From: Oceanospirillaceae bacterium
GTDB taxonomy: Bacteria; Pseudomonadota; Gammaproteobacteria; Pseudomonadales; Oceanobacteraceae
Direction: 5' to 3'
DNA: 64,000 bases
Assembly: GCA_024234265.1 (NCBI GenBank)
Contig: JACKOM010000002.1
Location: 1 to 64,000 of the forward strand
Made by a program: the position numbers and the translations under genes. The notes beneath the pieces are model-generated. The model saw nothing but the letters and a program-made list of their open reading frames with translations. It was not told the DNA's origin and did not search any database. Positions within the stretch are counted from its first letter, which is position 1, and each line of letters begins with the position of its first letter. Positions 50,683 through 60,226 of the stretch are shown here, one piece after another.

Positions 50683-51942
50683 TCAGTGGGTGCTGACCGG
50701 CAGGGCCTGCACCGGAATATCCAGTAACACTGCGCCGTTGTAGAGCTGTTCCAGCAGCTGCACTAACTGGTCTTCCACGGGTTTGAATTTCGCCTGACGT
50801 ACCGGCAGGTTCTTCTTCAGGGTGTCTGCGGGCAGTTTGTTGAGATCATTGATGATGTCGCCAAACAGGTTATTAATGTTCTGCGCCAGGGCCGGGTCCT
50901 GCTGGCTGATGGCATAGTTAAAACTCAGCTGGCCCTCACCCTGGTTGCCCAGCCACAGCTGGTGCAAACCTTCGAGCTGGGAGCGCATATCCGCGATGCT
51001 GCTGCCGGCAAAACCACTGTGCAGGGTTTCGAGCGGATCTTCGCTGACAATGGCACGGATCTGACGGTCGAGCAGCTGTTTTTGCACCACAAACATCATC
51101 GACTGATACAGGCGGTTGATGGAGCTGTTCTGGCGGTTTTCCTGTAATTGCAGGGCGTAATAACCTTTGCTGGGTTCCCAGCGTTGTTGCATGGTGCGCA
51201 GGGTTTTGACCATATGGCCGGCGAGTATTTTCAGGTATTCGCGGCGGCGGTTATGGTTCTGCGGCTCCTGCGGGGATGATTCGCTGGTTTCGGCTAATGG
51301 TGCTTCTGCGCTGTGTTCTGACTCATCGTGGGCATCGCTGTTGATCAGCTCAACCTTGTTGTCCTGGGGAATAAAGTCCCGCGCTGAGCGTTTGCCATCG
51401 GGGCCAAACAGTAAAAACTCCATGGGGTGAAAACCCAGGCTGGCAAAACTTTCATTGCTGAAACCGTGCTGGCCGATCAGGGTAGTTTCGTTAATTTTCA
51501 GGGTCAGGTCGTTGATGATGCCGCTTAACGGGTAACCCGGCAGGTAATCTATGTAACCCCCTTCAATCGGCCATACTTCCAGGCCCCAGTGCAGGCTTTT
51601 TACGCTGCTCTGGCTTTCTTCAAATTCGGGTTTTTCATCCTTGGGAATCAGGCGGTAAAAACCGCTGCGCACATAGGCCTGGTGGGTTTTGAGCCAGGCC
51701 TGCTGGCATTCTTCCAGTGACAGGGGGTTAGGGTGGTGCAGAAAGCCGGTAATTACACTTTCCAGGTTTTCGGCCTGGTTAAGGGCTTCGCTTAAACCCT
51801 GATAGGCGTTGAGATTAGCGCTGCTGATAATTTCAGCGCTGGGCAAATTGTATTTTACCTTGGGGGCCGCAGCCTCTTGTGGCTCAGGGTCATCACAGGC
51901 CGCCAGTAACAGTGCGCACCCGGCAATCAGCAGTTGTTTCAT
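50683..51942 (-). CDS. Imelysin-family (peptidase M75) lipoprotein
   Basis: 419-aa lipoprotein. The signal peptide ends ALLLAAC (acyl-Cys16) and Asp-Asp follows. The mature chain matches imelysin-like proteins: EECQQAWLKTHQAYVRSGFYR, SLHWGLEVWPIEGGYIDYLPG, and ASLGFHPMEFLLFGPDG, which carries the H-x-x-E motif. A Ser/Glu-rich insertion (about 205-235) separates the halves. Imelysins are envelope proteins tied in several bacteria to iron uptake; proteolytic activity is not shown for most. It follows the HAD gene by one base and probably shares its transcript. Confidence 0.87.
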   Translation of the reverse strand: MKQLLIAGCALLLAACDDPEPQEAAAPKVKYNLPSAEIISSANLNAYQGLSEALNQAENLESVITGFLHHPNPLSLEECQQAWLKTHQAYVRSGFYRLIPKDEKPEFEESQSSVKSLHWGLEVWPIEGGYIDYLPGYPLSGIINDLTLKINETTLIGQHGFSNESFASLGFHPMEFLLFGPDGKRSARDFIPQDNKVELINSDAHDESEHSAEAPLAETSESSPQEPQNHNRRREYLKILAGHMVKTLRTMQQRWEPSKGYYALQLQENRQNSSINRLYQSMMFVVQKQLLDRQIRAIVSEDPLETLHSGFAGSSIADMRSQLEGLHQLWLGNQGEGQLSFNYAISQQDPALAQNINNLFGDIINDLNKLPADTLKKNLPVRQAKFKPVEDQLVQLLEQLYNGAVLLDIPVQALPVSTH

Positions 51943-51943
51943 A

Positions 51944-52600
51944 TCAGCCCCGTAAACTCATCACTGGCCAGCCCGCCTGTTGTGCGTGGGCGAGCAGGGT
52001 TGGGTCCGGATCAACGGCAACCGGGTAAGTCACTTCCGCCAGCAAAGGTAAATCATTGTGGGAGTCACTGTAAAAATAACTGCCGTCGAGAGCATGGCCC
52101 GTTTCCGCCAACCAGTTGTGCAGACGTACTACTTTGCCTTCTTTATAACTCGGCACCCCGGCGATTTTGCCCGTGTACTGGCCGTTAATTTGCTCTGGTT
52201 CGGTGGCGATGATGTGGTCCACACCCAGCTCGGCGGCAATCGGTTCAGTCACAAATAAGTTGGTGGCGGTGATAATTAACAGGTAATCACCGGCGGCGCG
52301 GTGTTTGGCAAGCAGCTCGCGGCTTTTTGGGGTGATGAGGGGCAGAATTTTTTCCGCCACAAAACGTTTGCGCAGGGCAAAAAGTTCTTCACGGGGGAAT
52401 GTGGTGAGGGGCTGCAGGGCGAACTCAAGGTATTCCATGATATTGAGTTTACCGAGCTGGTATTGCTGGTAGTAGTAGTCGTTTTTCTCTTTGAATAATC
52501 CGGCATCCACTAGATTTTCTTCCACCAGAAATTGCCCCCAGGCATGGTCACTGTCGCCGGCAATAAGAGTGTTGTCTAAATCGAAAATTGCCAGTGCCAC
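51944..52600 (-). CDS. HAD-IB family phosphatase (SerB-like)
   Basis: 218-aa HAD hydrolase from GTG 52600 (MALAIFDLDNTLIAGDSDHAW), with AAGGGG seven bases upstream. The longer reading from 52630 adds ten residues covering that ribosome site. HAD motifs: IFDLDNTL (motif I, nucleophile Asp), IITATN (motif II), Lys in YKEGKVVRL (motif III) and SYFYSDSHNDLPLL (motif IV). The four-helical cap resembles the phosphoserine-phosphatase group, but the substrate is unknown. Its position beside rppH and ptsP is conserved in pseudomonad-like genomes. Confidence 0.88.
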   Translation of the reverse strand: MALAIFDLDNTLIAGDSDHAWGQFLVEENLVDAGLFKEKNDYYYQQYQLGKLNIMEYLEFALQPLTTFPREELFALRKRFVAEKILPLITPKSRELLAKHRAAGDYLLIITATNLFVTEPIAAELGVDHIIATEPEQINGQYTGKIAGVPSYKEGKVVRLHNWLAETGHALDGSYFYSDSHNDLPLLAEVTYPVAVDPDPTLLAHAQQAGWPVMSLRG

Positions 52601-52845
52601 AGCGTAACCCCTTGAAAATGAAAGCGGCATTTTAGCGGTTGCGCTTTTTGCTGTCTTTATTAAAGTGCGATAACCATGTTTACTGCATGATAATCACAGG
52701 TACAGCGCCTGGCGGGCCGCAGGGAATTGGAAATTCACGTAATGCTCCGCCAGATTGTTCAGATAACACTTTGAATCTGGCGTCTTTGCTTTGTCTGCAC
52801 CGAATATTATGGAACAATGGCCCCCTCAGGCTGGGAACGAATACA

Positions 52846-53334
52846 GTGATCGACGCAGATGGCTACAGGCCAAACGTAGGCATAATCCTCACGAATAAAG
52901 ATGGTCAGGTTTTCTGGGCTAAACGTGTGGGGCAGGATGCCTGGCAATTTCCCCAGGGTGGGATTAAATCGCAGGAAAGTGCCGAAGCGGCGCTGTTCCG
53001 TGAGCTGAAAGAAGAAGTCGGCCTTGAGCCAAAAGATGTTGAGATTATGGCGTGCACCCGCGGCTGGCTGCGTTATCGCTTGCCCAAACGAATGGTGCGT
53101 TATAACACCCACCCTGTGTGTGTGGGGCAGAAACAAAAGTGGTTTTTGTTGCGCCTGAAGGGCAATGAAAACCGTATCCGCTTTGATTGTTCCGAAAAAC
53201 CAGAATTTGATGGCTGGCGCTGGGTGAGTTACTGGTATCCCCTTGGCCAGGTAGTACCCTTTAAACGGGATGTATACCGCCGTGCGATGCGCGAGCTTGC
53301 CCCCCGTTTGTTTCCAACCCAGGAATCCCGTTAG
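52846..53334 (+). CDS. rppH: RNA pyrophosphohydrolase RppH
   Basis: 162-aa Nudix hydrolase that removes pyrophosphate from mRNA 5' ends and so triggers decay. It starts at GTG 52846 ([20 protein letters not shown]), which is the conserved RppH N-terminus; upstream codons in frame are not conserved-looking. The Nudix box is [22 protein letters not shown], read as GGI..E....A..REL.EEVG, preceded by [17 protein letters not shown] and [11 protein letters not shown] are RppH-specific. Six bases separate it from ptsP, the usual partner. Confidence 0.94.
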   Translation: MIDADGYRPNVGIILTNKDGQVFWAKRVGQDAWQFPQGGIKSQESAEAALFRELKEEVGLEPKDVEIMACTRGWLRYRLPKRMVRYNTHPVCVGQKQKWFLLRLKGNENRIRFDCSEKPEFDGWRWVSYWYPLGQVVPFKRDVYRRAMRELAPRLFPTQESR

Positions 53335-53340
53335 GTTTAT

Positions 53341-55620
53341 ATGCTGACCACCCTGAAAAGAATCGTACAAGAGGTAAACAGTGCCGCCGATCTGGGCTCG
53401 GCGCTGACGATTCTGGTTTCCCGGGTGCAGGCAGCCATGGGCACGGAAGTGTGCTCCATTTACCTGTTTAACCCTGAGTCACGCCGTTATGTACTGATGG
53501 CCACCAAAGGCCTGAATGCCGAAGCGGTTGGCCGTGTCAGCCTCGCCCCCAACGAGGGTGTGGTGGGCCTGGTGGCGCAGCGCGAAGAGCCCATCAACCT
53601 TGATGATGCTTCCTCCCACCCGCGTTATTTGTATCTCTCGGAAACCGGTGAAGAGGTTTATAACTCCTTTTTAGGTGTGCCGATTATTCACCACCGCCGC
53701 ATCCTCGGTGTCCTCGTGGTGCAGCAGCGCGCCAAACGTAAATTTGATGAAAGTGAAGAAGCTTTCATGGTGACCATGTCCGCCCAGCTCGCTGCGGTGC
53801 TGGCCCATGCGGAAGCCTCAGGCCAGGTACTGGGGTTTGACCAGACCAGCCAGAGCAATACCAAACCTGCGCGTGATGTGCTGGTGCCCGGCGTGCCCGG
53901 CTCCCCCGGGGTGGCGATTGGTAAAGTGGTGGTTATCAGCCATAAAGCCGACCTCTACGGTGTGCCGGATAAAACCATCAAGGACAGCGCCGAAGAAGTG
54001 CGCCGTTTCCAGGCGGCGATTGATGGCGCGCGCAGCCAGATCCGCAAAGTGGGTGAAGCCCTGGCCGATCTGCGCCCCGAAGAGCGCGCCCTGTTTGATG
54101 TGTATATCCGCATGCTGGATGACGATGCACTGGGCAACGAAGTTATCCGCCGCATTGAGGAACACAAACAATGGGCACAGGGTGCCCTGCGGGATGTGAT
54201 TCTGGGTTACGTTGCGCACTTTGAACGTATGGATGATGCCTACCTGCGTGAGCGCGCCACGGATATCAAAGATTTAGGTGCACGGGTGCTGGCCCAGCTG
54301 CAGGAAAGTGTTGAGCTGGCCCCTGAATTTCCGGAAAACACCATTCTGGTGAGTGATGAACTCACCCCGGCCATGCTCGGTGAAGTGCCGGAAAGTAAAT
54401 TAAAAGGCCTGGTGTCCGTGAAGGGCTCCGCCAACTCCCACGTGGCTATTCTGGCCCGCGCCATGGGTATTCCCGCGGTGATGGGTGCAATCGATTTACC
54501 GGTAAAACAGCTCGACGGCCTGCAAATGGTGGTCGATGGTTACCGCGGGCGTTTATTCACCCATCCTTCCAAACGTCTGCGCACCCAGTTCCAGGCGATA
54601 GTGGAAGAAGAAAAAGCCTTTGTGAAAGGCTTCGAAGCCCTCAAGGATTTACCTGCACAAACCACCGACGGGCACCGTATCCGCCTGATGGTAAACACGG
54701 GTCTGATTACAGACGCTGTGCGCTCCAAAGACCGTGGTGCGGAAGGTGTGGGCCTGTACCGCACCGAAATTCCCTTCATGATGGGGGAGCGTTTCCCTTC
54801 GGAAACCGAGCAGGCCAATATCTACCGCCAGCAGCTCGAAACCTTTGCCCCGAATCCGGTGACCATGCGTACCCTGGATATCGGCGGGGATAAATCCTTG
54901 CCCTATTTCCCCATCGAAGAAGAAAACCCCTTCCTCGGCTGGCGTGGTATCCGCGTGACCCTCGATCACCCGGAAATTTTCCTGCTGCAGGTGCGTGCCA
55001 TGCTCAAGGCGAGCATTGGTCTGAATAACCTGCAGATAATGCTGCCCATGATTACCACCATTTCCGAAGTGGAGGAGGCCCAGCACCTGATTTACCGGGC
55101 CTATCAGGAAGTGCGCAACGATGGTTTTGATGTGCAGATGCCGAAAATCGGCGTGATGATTGAAGTCCCTGCGGCGGTTTACCTGGCGCGCCAGCTGGCG
55201 CAGATGGTGGATTTCCTGTCGGTGGGCAGTAACGACCTGACCCAATATCTACTGGCGGTTGACCGTAACAACCCGCGGGTGGCTGATTTGTATGATGCTT
55301 TCCACCCGGCGGTATTAAACGCCCTGCAGCGCATCGTGAATGATGGCCACCAGGAAGGTAAACCCGTCAGTGTGTGCGGTGAGATGGCCAGTCACCCCAG
55401 CGGTGCTTTGCTGCTCATGGCGATGGGCTTTGACAGTTTATCGATGAACGCGACTAACCTGCCGCGGGTGAAATCCGTGTTGCGGGCGATTGATATGCCC
55501 TGGGCAAAAGCCTTGCTGGAAGAGGTGATGGGCATTGATAACCCGCAGATCATTGCGAGTATGGTCGAGCTGGCCCTGGAACGCAGGGGTATGGGGCGCT
55601 TTATCCGCCCTGGCAGTTAA
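53341..55620 (+). CDS. ptsP: Nitrogen-PTS phosphoenolpyruvate-protein phosphotransferase PtsP (EI-Ntr)
   Basis: 759-aa EI-Ntr. Residues ~1-160 are a GAF domain (VSRVQAAMGTEVCSIYLF, PNEGVVGLVAQREEPINLDDA). A PEP-utiliser N-terminal helical domain with VPGVPGSPGVAIGKVVV comes next. The phospho-His domain has GSANSHVAILARAMGIPAVMG. The C-terminal PEP-binding barrel has TLDIGGDKSLPYFP, GVMIEVPAAVYLA, SVGSNDLTQYLLAVDRNN and VCGEMASHP. It phosphorylates NPr using PEP and feeds EIIA-Ntr, with the GAF domain sensing nitrogen status. Its stop overlaps by 4 bp the stop of the convergent YcbK-like gene. Confidence 0.96.
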   Translation: MLTTLKRIVQEVNSAADLGSALTILVSRVQAAMGTEVCSIYLFNPESRRYVLMATKGLNAEAVGRVSLAPNEGVVGLVAQREEPINLDDASSHPRYLYLSETGEEVYNSFLGVPIIHHRRILGVLVVQQRAKRKFDESEEAFMVTMSAQLAAVLAHAEASGQVLGFDQTSQSNTKPARDVLVPGVPGSPGVAIGKVVVISHKADLYGVPDKTIKDSAEEVRRFQAAIDGARSQIRKVGEALADLRPEERALFDVYIRMLDDDALGNEVIRRIEEHKQWAQGALRDVILGYVAHFERMDDAYLRERATDIKDLGARVLAQLQESVELAPEFPENTILVSDELTPAMLGEVPESKLKGLVSVKGSANSHVAILARAMGIPAVMGAIDLPVKQLDGLQMVVDGYRGRLFTHPSKRLRTQFQAIVEEEKAFVKGFEALKDLPAQTTDGHRIRLMVNTGLITDAVRSKDRGAEGVGLYRTEIPFMMGERFPSETEQANIYRQQLETFAPNPVTMRTLDIGGDKSLPYFPIEEENPFLGWRGIRVTLDHPEIFLLQVRAMLKASIGLNNLQIMLPMITTISEVEEAQHLIYRAYQEVRNDGFDVQMPKIGVMIEVPAAVYLARQLAQMVDFLSVGSNDLTQYLLAVDRNNPRVADLYDAFHPAVLNALQRIVNDGHQEGKPVSVCGEMASHPSGALLLMAMGFDSLSMNATNLPRVKSVLRAIDMPWAKALLEEVMGIDNPQIIASMVELALERRGMGRFIRPGS

Positions 55621-56171
55621 ACCCGCCAGTGACGTGGGCTGCCCACGTCCATATGTAAAAAACCACTCTGGTAATACCCCACCCCACCACGGCCAGAGGC
55701 CAGCACGGCTTTATGCACATGGCCCAGATGTAAACCCGGAATACGGAAATCCATGGCTTTGCCGCTCATGTGCAGGCTGTGTTCCGCCACACCTGAACTT
55801 TCATGACGCAGTGTTTTATTGGTTGCCGGGCTGCGGTAACCGGAAATCAGGCTGATTTCACGCTGGGTTTCGAGGCGCTGGGTAACCTGATAGAGGCGGT
55901 CGAGCAGGCGTAAATCAATCGGTGCAACTTCATTGCGGCGGTGGTCGCGCATCAGGGTGAAGACTTCCGACAGGCCATCCACCAGATACTGGCCGTTTTC
56001 CCAGTAGGTCACATTGGCGCGCTCGCCAGTGTGAATGTTGAGCAGCTTAAGATGACGGGCAGGGGCCTGTGGCACGGACATTTCAGCGGCGTGCACCAGG
56101 GTTTGTGGCAACAACAGACCAGAAGTACAGGCGCCTGCAATCTGCAGAAACTGGCGTCGGTTTACTTCCAT
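55617..56171 (-). CDS. YcbK-like (DUF882, peptidase M15) murein endopeptidase
   Basis: 184-aa protein from ATG 56171 (MEVNRRQFLQIAG). The twin-arginine motif NRRQFLQIAG and hydrophobic stretch to LVHA indicate Tat export. The domain matches DUF882/M15: RLYQVTQRLETQREISLISGYRS, RSPATNKTLRHESSGVAEHSL and the zinc motif HMSGKAMDFRIPG (H-x-x-x-x-x-D type), ending VGYYQSGFLHMDVG with the last His. E. coli MepK/YcbK cuts 3-3 (L,D) crosslinks in peptidoglycan. The L,D-transpeptidase gene upstream makes such crosslinks, a fitting pair. Confidence 0.9.
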   Translation of the reverse strand: MEVNRRQFLQIAGACTSGLLLPQTLVHAAEMSVPQAPARHLKLLNIHTGERANVTYWENGQYLVDGLSEVFTLMRDHRRNEVAPIDLRLLDRLYQVTQRLETQREISLISGYRSPATNKTLRHESSGVAEHSLHMSGKAMDFRIPGLHLGHVHKAVLASGRGGVGYYQSGFLHMDVGSPRHWRV

Positions 56172-56337
56172 AGATCTCCCCAAAAAATAAAACTGGTCAA
56201 ATAATAAGCAATTTTGGTTTTTATAAATGTGAGCCCGGTTCAGAACTGGGCAGAATTTGAGCGGCGGCGATTATGTCACCGGGGGAAAGTTATAAGCAAA
56301 CGGGGTTTTTATGCAGCCTGACGGGTGTCAGGTGACT

Positions 56338-58110
56338 TCAGAGTACGATGGAGTCGAGTTTTTTACTGGCGCCGTTGATCTGGTCGCGTTCGTAAACGTC
56401 ATCACGTACGTGTAATACGCCCTGCTCATCCACCCAAGTTGTCCAGTACATCAGGTACACGGGCACAGGGTTTTTGAGGCTGACGTAACGGGGGGATTTG
56501 GCGTTCATACCTTCAACCACCTGGGTTTGATCCCAGCCCTGGGTTTTCAGCAGGGCAGTGGCCAGTTCCATGGGGCGTTCCACTCGCACACAACCAGAGC
56601 TGAGGGCGCGCATGTCTTTGCTGAACAACTCGCGGTGGCTGGTATCGTGCAGGTAAATGGATTTGTCATTGGGAAATACAAACTTCACCAGGCCAAGGGA
56701 GTTATGTTTACCCGATACCTGCACCAGACGGTAAAGGCTGGAACCCTTGGTAAAACGTGACCAGTTAACATTGGTCAGCGGCACCTCAACCGGAGGATCC
56801 TGCCAGCCGTCGTAAATTTTGAAACCATTTTCCGCCAGGTAACGGGGGTTACGTTTAGCGATGGGAATAATATCGCGCTGCGCGATGCGTTCCGGCACGC
56901 TCCAGTCGGGGGCCAGCACTATGGTGGATATGGTTTCTGCCAGCACGGGGGTACGCCTTTCCGGACGGCCTATGATCACCTTCATATTGAGGGTTTCAGC
57001 GCCGTTTTGTACCAGTGACAGGCGGAAGTTCGCCATGTTCACCAGCACATAATTCTGCCCCAGATCCTTGGGCAGGTAACGCCAGCGTTTCATATTCAGG
57101 GCAATGCGCTGGGCCATAAAATAGGGTGCCACGTTGATATGTTCGCGGGTGGTATGGTCGAGACGGCCCGTTACTGGCAGGCCATTGCGGCCCTGGAAGG
57201 ATTCAAGCCCCTCTTTCAGGCTTTCATCAAAGATATACACAGGGTCGTTGCTCTTACGGCGGAAGTCCTGCTCATAGGCGGCGGGGTCCGTGTCCTGCTC
57301 TTTGGGTAACAGCCAGGCGAGTTTGTTTTCTTTCATGTCGCCGTAAACTTTTAACATCCAGCGCAGGCGTGGTACCTGCTGGTCCACATCACCCAGGCTT
57401 AATTCACGATCCCCTTCAATCGGGAACCACCAACCCGTGTCGGCGATGGCCTGATAGCGGCTTAACTCTTTGCCCAGCCGGCGGTAATCCGCATGTTCGG
57501 GCACCATGTCGCTGATCAGGCTGAGTAATTTGCCTTGTTCAAGGCTCTGCGACAGCAGGCTTATGACTTCCACCGGGGTTACGCGGGTGACGGGGGCCGC
57601 GGCAACTTTTTTCAGGGAGGGGTGATCAAGCTCACCGGTATTGGGCAGCAGCTCGTTGTTGAGCACCTGCTGGGCAAAATCTATGTAGGCATCGGACAGC
57701 ATCACATCAATGGCGGCGGCATCTTTGGGTTGGTTGCTGAGGCGGCTGATCTCAGTTTCCATTTTGCTGACCCGGAAACGGTAGGCCTTCCATTCATCGC
57801 TGGCGGTTTCTTTGAGGGCCTGCACCAGACGTTCACCGGCGGGGGATAACTCGTAGTTGTCCATCCAGATAGTGTGGTAATTGAATTTACGGTACAGGGC
57901 GTCGAGCTCATCGGGGTATTGCAGGTGAACGTTACCTGCGACTTCGCGGTGCCCTTCATAGAGCCAGTATTCGATACTTTTTTGTGCAACCAGGGGCGGG
58001 ATAACCGGTTTTGTGACGGCGCTGGCCAGCAGGCTGCCATATAAAAGTGCGAGGCACATGGCGACCACGGCAAGAAGTAAATGCTGTTTTTTGAGGGCGC
58101 TTGGTTTCAT
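56338..58110 (-). CDS. L,D-transpeptidase (YcbB/LdtD-like)
   Basis: 590-aa envelope enzyme from ATG 58110 (MKPSALKKQHLLLAVVAMCL), giving a signal anchor at ~10-30. A large N-terminal domain (~45-290) has YRKFNYHTIWMDNYELSPAG. A peptidoglycan-binding segment is next (LKEGLESFQGRNGLPVTGRLD). The YkuD catalytic domain shows NYVLVNMANFRLSLVQNG, VIIGRPERRTPVL, SIYLHDTSHRELF and the catalytic SSGCVRVERP. It forms 3-3 crosslinks and can bypass PBPs. It is upstream of and cooriented with the YcbK-like gene, as ycbB-ycbK in E. coli. Confidence 0.92.
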   Translation of the reverse strand: MKPSALKKQHLLLAVVAMCLALLYGSLLASAVTKPVIPPLVAQKSIEYWLYEGHREVAGNVHLQYPDELDALYRKFNYHTIWMDNYELSPAGERLVQALKETASDEWKAYRFRVSKMETEISRLSNQPKDAAAIDVMLSDAYIDFAQQVLNNELLPNTGELDHPSLKKVAAAPVTRVTPVEVISLLSQSLEQGKLLSLISDMVPEHADYRRLGKELSRYQAIADTGWWFPIEGDRELSLGDVDQQVPRLRWMLKVYGDMKENKLAWLLPKEQDTDPAAYEQDFRRKSNDPVYIFDESLKEGLESFQGRNGLPVTGRLDHTTREHINVAPYFMAQRIALNMKRWRYLPKDLGQNYVLVNMANFRLSLVQNGAETLNMKVIIGRPERRTPVLAETISTIVLAPDWSVPERIAQRDIIPIAKRNPRYLAENGFKIYDGWQDPPVEVPLTNVNWSRFTKGSSLYRLVQVSGKHNSLGLVKFVFPNDKSIYLHDTSHRELFSKDMRALSSGCVRVERPMELATALLKTQGWDQTQVVEGMNAKSPRYVSLKNPVPVYLMYWTTWVDEQGVLHVRDDVYERDQINGASKKLDSIVL

Positions 58111-58289
58111 GCCCTCAAGTATGGCACCTGATAAGCACCGCGCATGTGCTCTGCCTGCAACGCTTTGTGACGGCGTGTTGCACAATGTAATTCAAAAAAA
58201 CGTCGTGAATAAATTCAAAGACTTAGGTGGGTTTTTCGTACAGGAAGGGCGGCAGCTGGCTTTTTGACGGGCCTATAGATAAAAAAAAT

Positions 58290-59060
58290 CTAAGAGTTTG
58301 AAATATCAAAGGAAAACAGTTCTGAACCCGTGACTAAACCAGCCGGGTTGTAGCTGTCTTCGCGGAAGCGGATGCGCACCCGGCCCAGCATTAAACGGGT
58401 GTTGGCGCGGGTGCCGTATTCCGGGCTGATAATCCGCGCGGCGGAGAGCATGTGCTCCCAGGTGGGGCCAATGCCGGTATCGGGTAACTCTTCACGGGGG
58501 GCCGGGCGGGTGGAGTCTAAACAACCCGCCAGGCTGGCTAAGGAAATTTCACTCTGGCGCAGGCGCTGAATGAGGTTTTCACGGGCGAGGCGCACCTTGG
58601 GCCAGGGGGTGTTGAGCAGGTGGTTTGACAGGCCATACACACCGCTGGCCAGTTCAGAGGGCGCGGCGTTACTGCGGTTGCTGAAATACCAGCACTGATT
58701 TAAATCGCCCACAATCAGATTGAACCCGTCATAAAGCGCGGCATTTGCGGCCACCTGCTGCAGGTAACTTTCAGGGCTGGCATCACCCTGTAAATAAGCA
58801 CTGACCAGCATGCCGCGGCTCAGTTGTCCCTGATAGGGGGCCGGTATCTGGCGGTAATTCGTGAGGGCCGCAAAACGACCGCTGCGGCTGATGCCCAGCC
58901 AGCTGCCGCCGGCTTCCAGATCTTTGCCGGCAAGCATGTGCGGATGTTCCTCCCAGAAATGGGCAGGCAGGGCAGGGCGCAGGTGAAATTCATCCCGGTT
59001 AGCGACCATGATCAGGGGGTAGTCCGTTTGGGGTTGCCAGGCAAAGCTGATTAAACACAT
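58290..59060 (-). CDS. NRDE-family protein (TANGO2-like)
   Basis: 256-aa member of the NRDE/TANGO2 family. The defining motif is at the start: MCLISFAWQPQTDYPLIMVANRDEFHLRP, with Cys2 as a possible N-terminal nucleophile and the ANRDE box. GGSWLGISRSGRFAALTNYR follows, also conserved, and LSNHLLNTPWPKVRLAR later. The N-terminal Cys and fold relate it to Ntn hydrolases; in eukaryotes TANGO2 is linked to lipid or heme handling, but bacterial function is open. It stands alone next to an inverted-repeat element. Confidence 0.9.
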   Translation of the reverse strand: MCLISFAWQPQTDYPLIMVANRDEFHLRPALPAHFWEEHPHMLAGKDLEAGGSWLGISRSGRFAALTNYRQIPAPYQGQLSRGMLVSAYLQGDASPESYLQQVAANAALYDGFNLIVGDLNQCWYFSNRSNAAPSELASGVYGLSNHLLNTPWPKVRLARENLIQRLRQSEISLASLAGCLDSTRPAPREELPDTGIGPTWEHMLSAARIISPEYGTRANTRLMLGRVRIRFREDSYNPAGLVTGSELFSFDISNS

Positions 59061-59063
59061 CTA

Positions 59064-59324
59064 GGGAACCTCTGAATAACTCAGTGCCCGCGTCGGCTTT
59101 GCGAAATCAATCAGCTTAAGGCGCAGATTTGCAGGCAAACGGGTTAGGTCAAAAAGCTGCAACACAGTGCGATTTGTTTCGCAAAGCCCCGCAGGGCGCA
59201 GGCTGCCAGGCGAGCTGGCTGCGTTGGCGATCTTGTAAAGGACTCGTCATTGACTGCAATCGCCGCCTTGCCATCTCAACTGGCAGCACATGCGCGACAC
59301 TGTGCAGAGTTATTCAGAGTTCCC
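59064..59324. repeat. Inverted-repeat element of about 260 bp
   Basis: GGGAACCTCTGAATAACTC (59064-59082) and its near-exact reverse complement GAGTTATTCAGAGTTCCC (59307-59324, one base deleted) bound the gene-free stretch between the NRDE and TauE genes. The interior carries GC-rich palindromic pieces (GGCTTTGCGAAAT near 59095 and TTTCGCAAAGCC near 59176) that are themselves inverted. It has no transposase and resembles a MITE. Positions 59325-59416 look like the promoter region of the exporter gene. Confidence 0.65.
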
Positions 59325-59416
59325 TGGGCAGTGTAACAGAGCTGCGAAACAAATCCCTGCAGCGGTTTCCCTGCCTGTGGGCATGGTTCATAATGCGCCC
59401 TCACTTTGGGGGTTGT

Positions 59417-60214
59417 ATGGCGGTATTGTTGGGTTATTTGCTGGTGGGTGCCCTGGCCGGTGTGCTGGCGGGGTTGTTTGGTATCGGCGGCGGGCTGGTG
59501 ATTGTGCCTGTGCTGATTTTTGTCTTCAGCCAGCAGGGTGTCAGCCCGGAAGTCTTAACCCACATGGCGATTGCCACTTCCCTTGCCACGATTTGTTTTA
59601 CCTCATTAAGCTCAATCCGTACCCATCAGCAGAATAATGCCGTGGACTGGCCGGTGGCTGCGGGCCTGAGTGCCGGCATTGTGCTGGGGGCCGTATTGGG
59701 TGCACTAACTGCTGAACAGTTATCCGGCCCTGCATTGCAGGTGATTATCGGCGTGTTTGCGTTAGTGATTGCCGCGCAGATGGGCTTTGGATTAAAACCC
59801 AGCCCCAGCCGGCAGTTACCGGGCAAAACCGGGCAGGTCACTGCCGGTGCGGGCATTGGCTTCGCATCCGCGATTTTTGGCATAGGTGGCGGCTCGTTAA
59901 CCGTACCGTTTTTAAGCTGGTGCAATATGCCCATGCAACGGGCGGTGGCCACGGCGGCGGCCTGTGGCTTGCCTATCGCCGTATTTGGCGCATTAAGCAA
60001 TGTGTGGATTGGTTATGGTAATGGGTTGTTGCCCGAACACAGTCTGGGTTATGTGTATTTACCGGCATTGCTAGGCATCGCCCTGACCAGTGTGCCCTGC
60101 GCCCGTATCGGTGCCCGTCTGGCCCACCAATGGTCTGCCGCAAAACTGAAAAAAGCCTTTGCCATACTGCTGCTCGCCGTGGGGCTCAAATTCCTGTTAT
60201 CCAATTTGTTTTAA
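59417..60214 (+). CDS. TauE/SafE-family sulfite/anion exporter
   Basis: 265-aa membrane protein with about eight hydrophobic segments. The start is ATG 59417 (MAVLLGYLLVGALAGVLAG); the 96 codons open upstream lie in the repeat element and are not protein-like. It has the paired family motifs GLFGIGGGLVIVPVL in the first half and SAIFGIGGGSLTVPFL in the second. Both come from the internal duplication. Members export sulfite, sulfoacetate or related anions, and many are uncharacterised. It is 12 bp upstream of lgt and may share a transcript, but no functional link is obvious. Confidence 0.9.
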   Translation: MAVLLGYLLVGALAGVLAGLFGIGGGLVIVPVLIFVFSQQGVSPEVLTHMAIATSLATICFTSLSSIRTHQQNNAVDWPVAAGLSAGIVLGAVLGALTAEQLSGPALQVIIGVFALVIAAQMGFGLKPSPSRQLPGKTGQVTAGAGIGFASAIFGIGGGSLTVPFLSWCNMPMQRAVATAAACGLPIAVFGALSNVWIGYGNGLLPEHSLGYVYLPALLGIALTSVPCARIGARLAHQWSAAKLKKAFAILLLAVGLKFLLSNLF

Positions 60215-60226
60215 AGGGACGTACTA

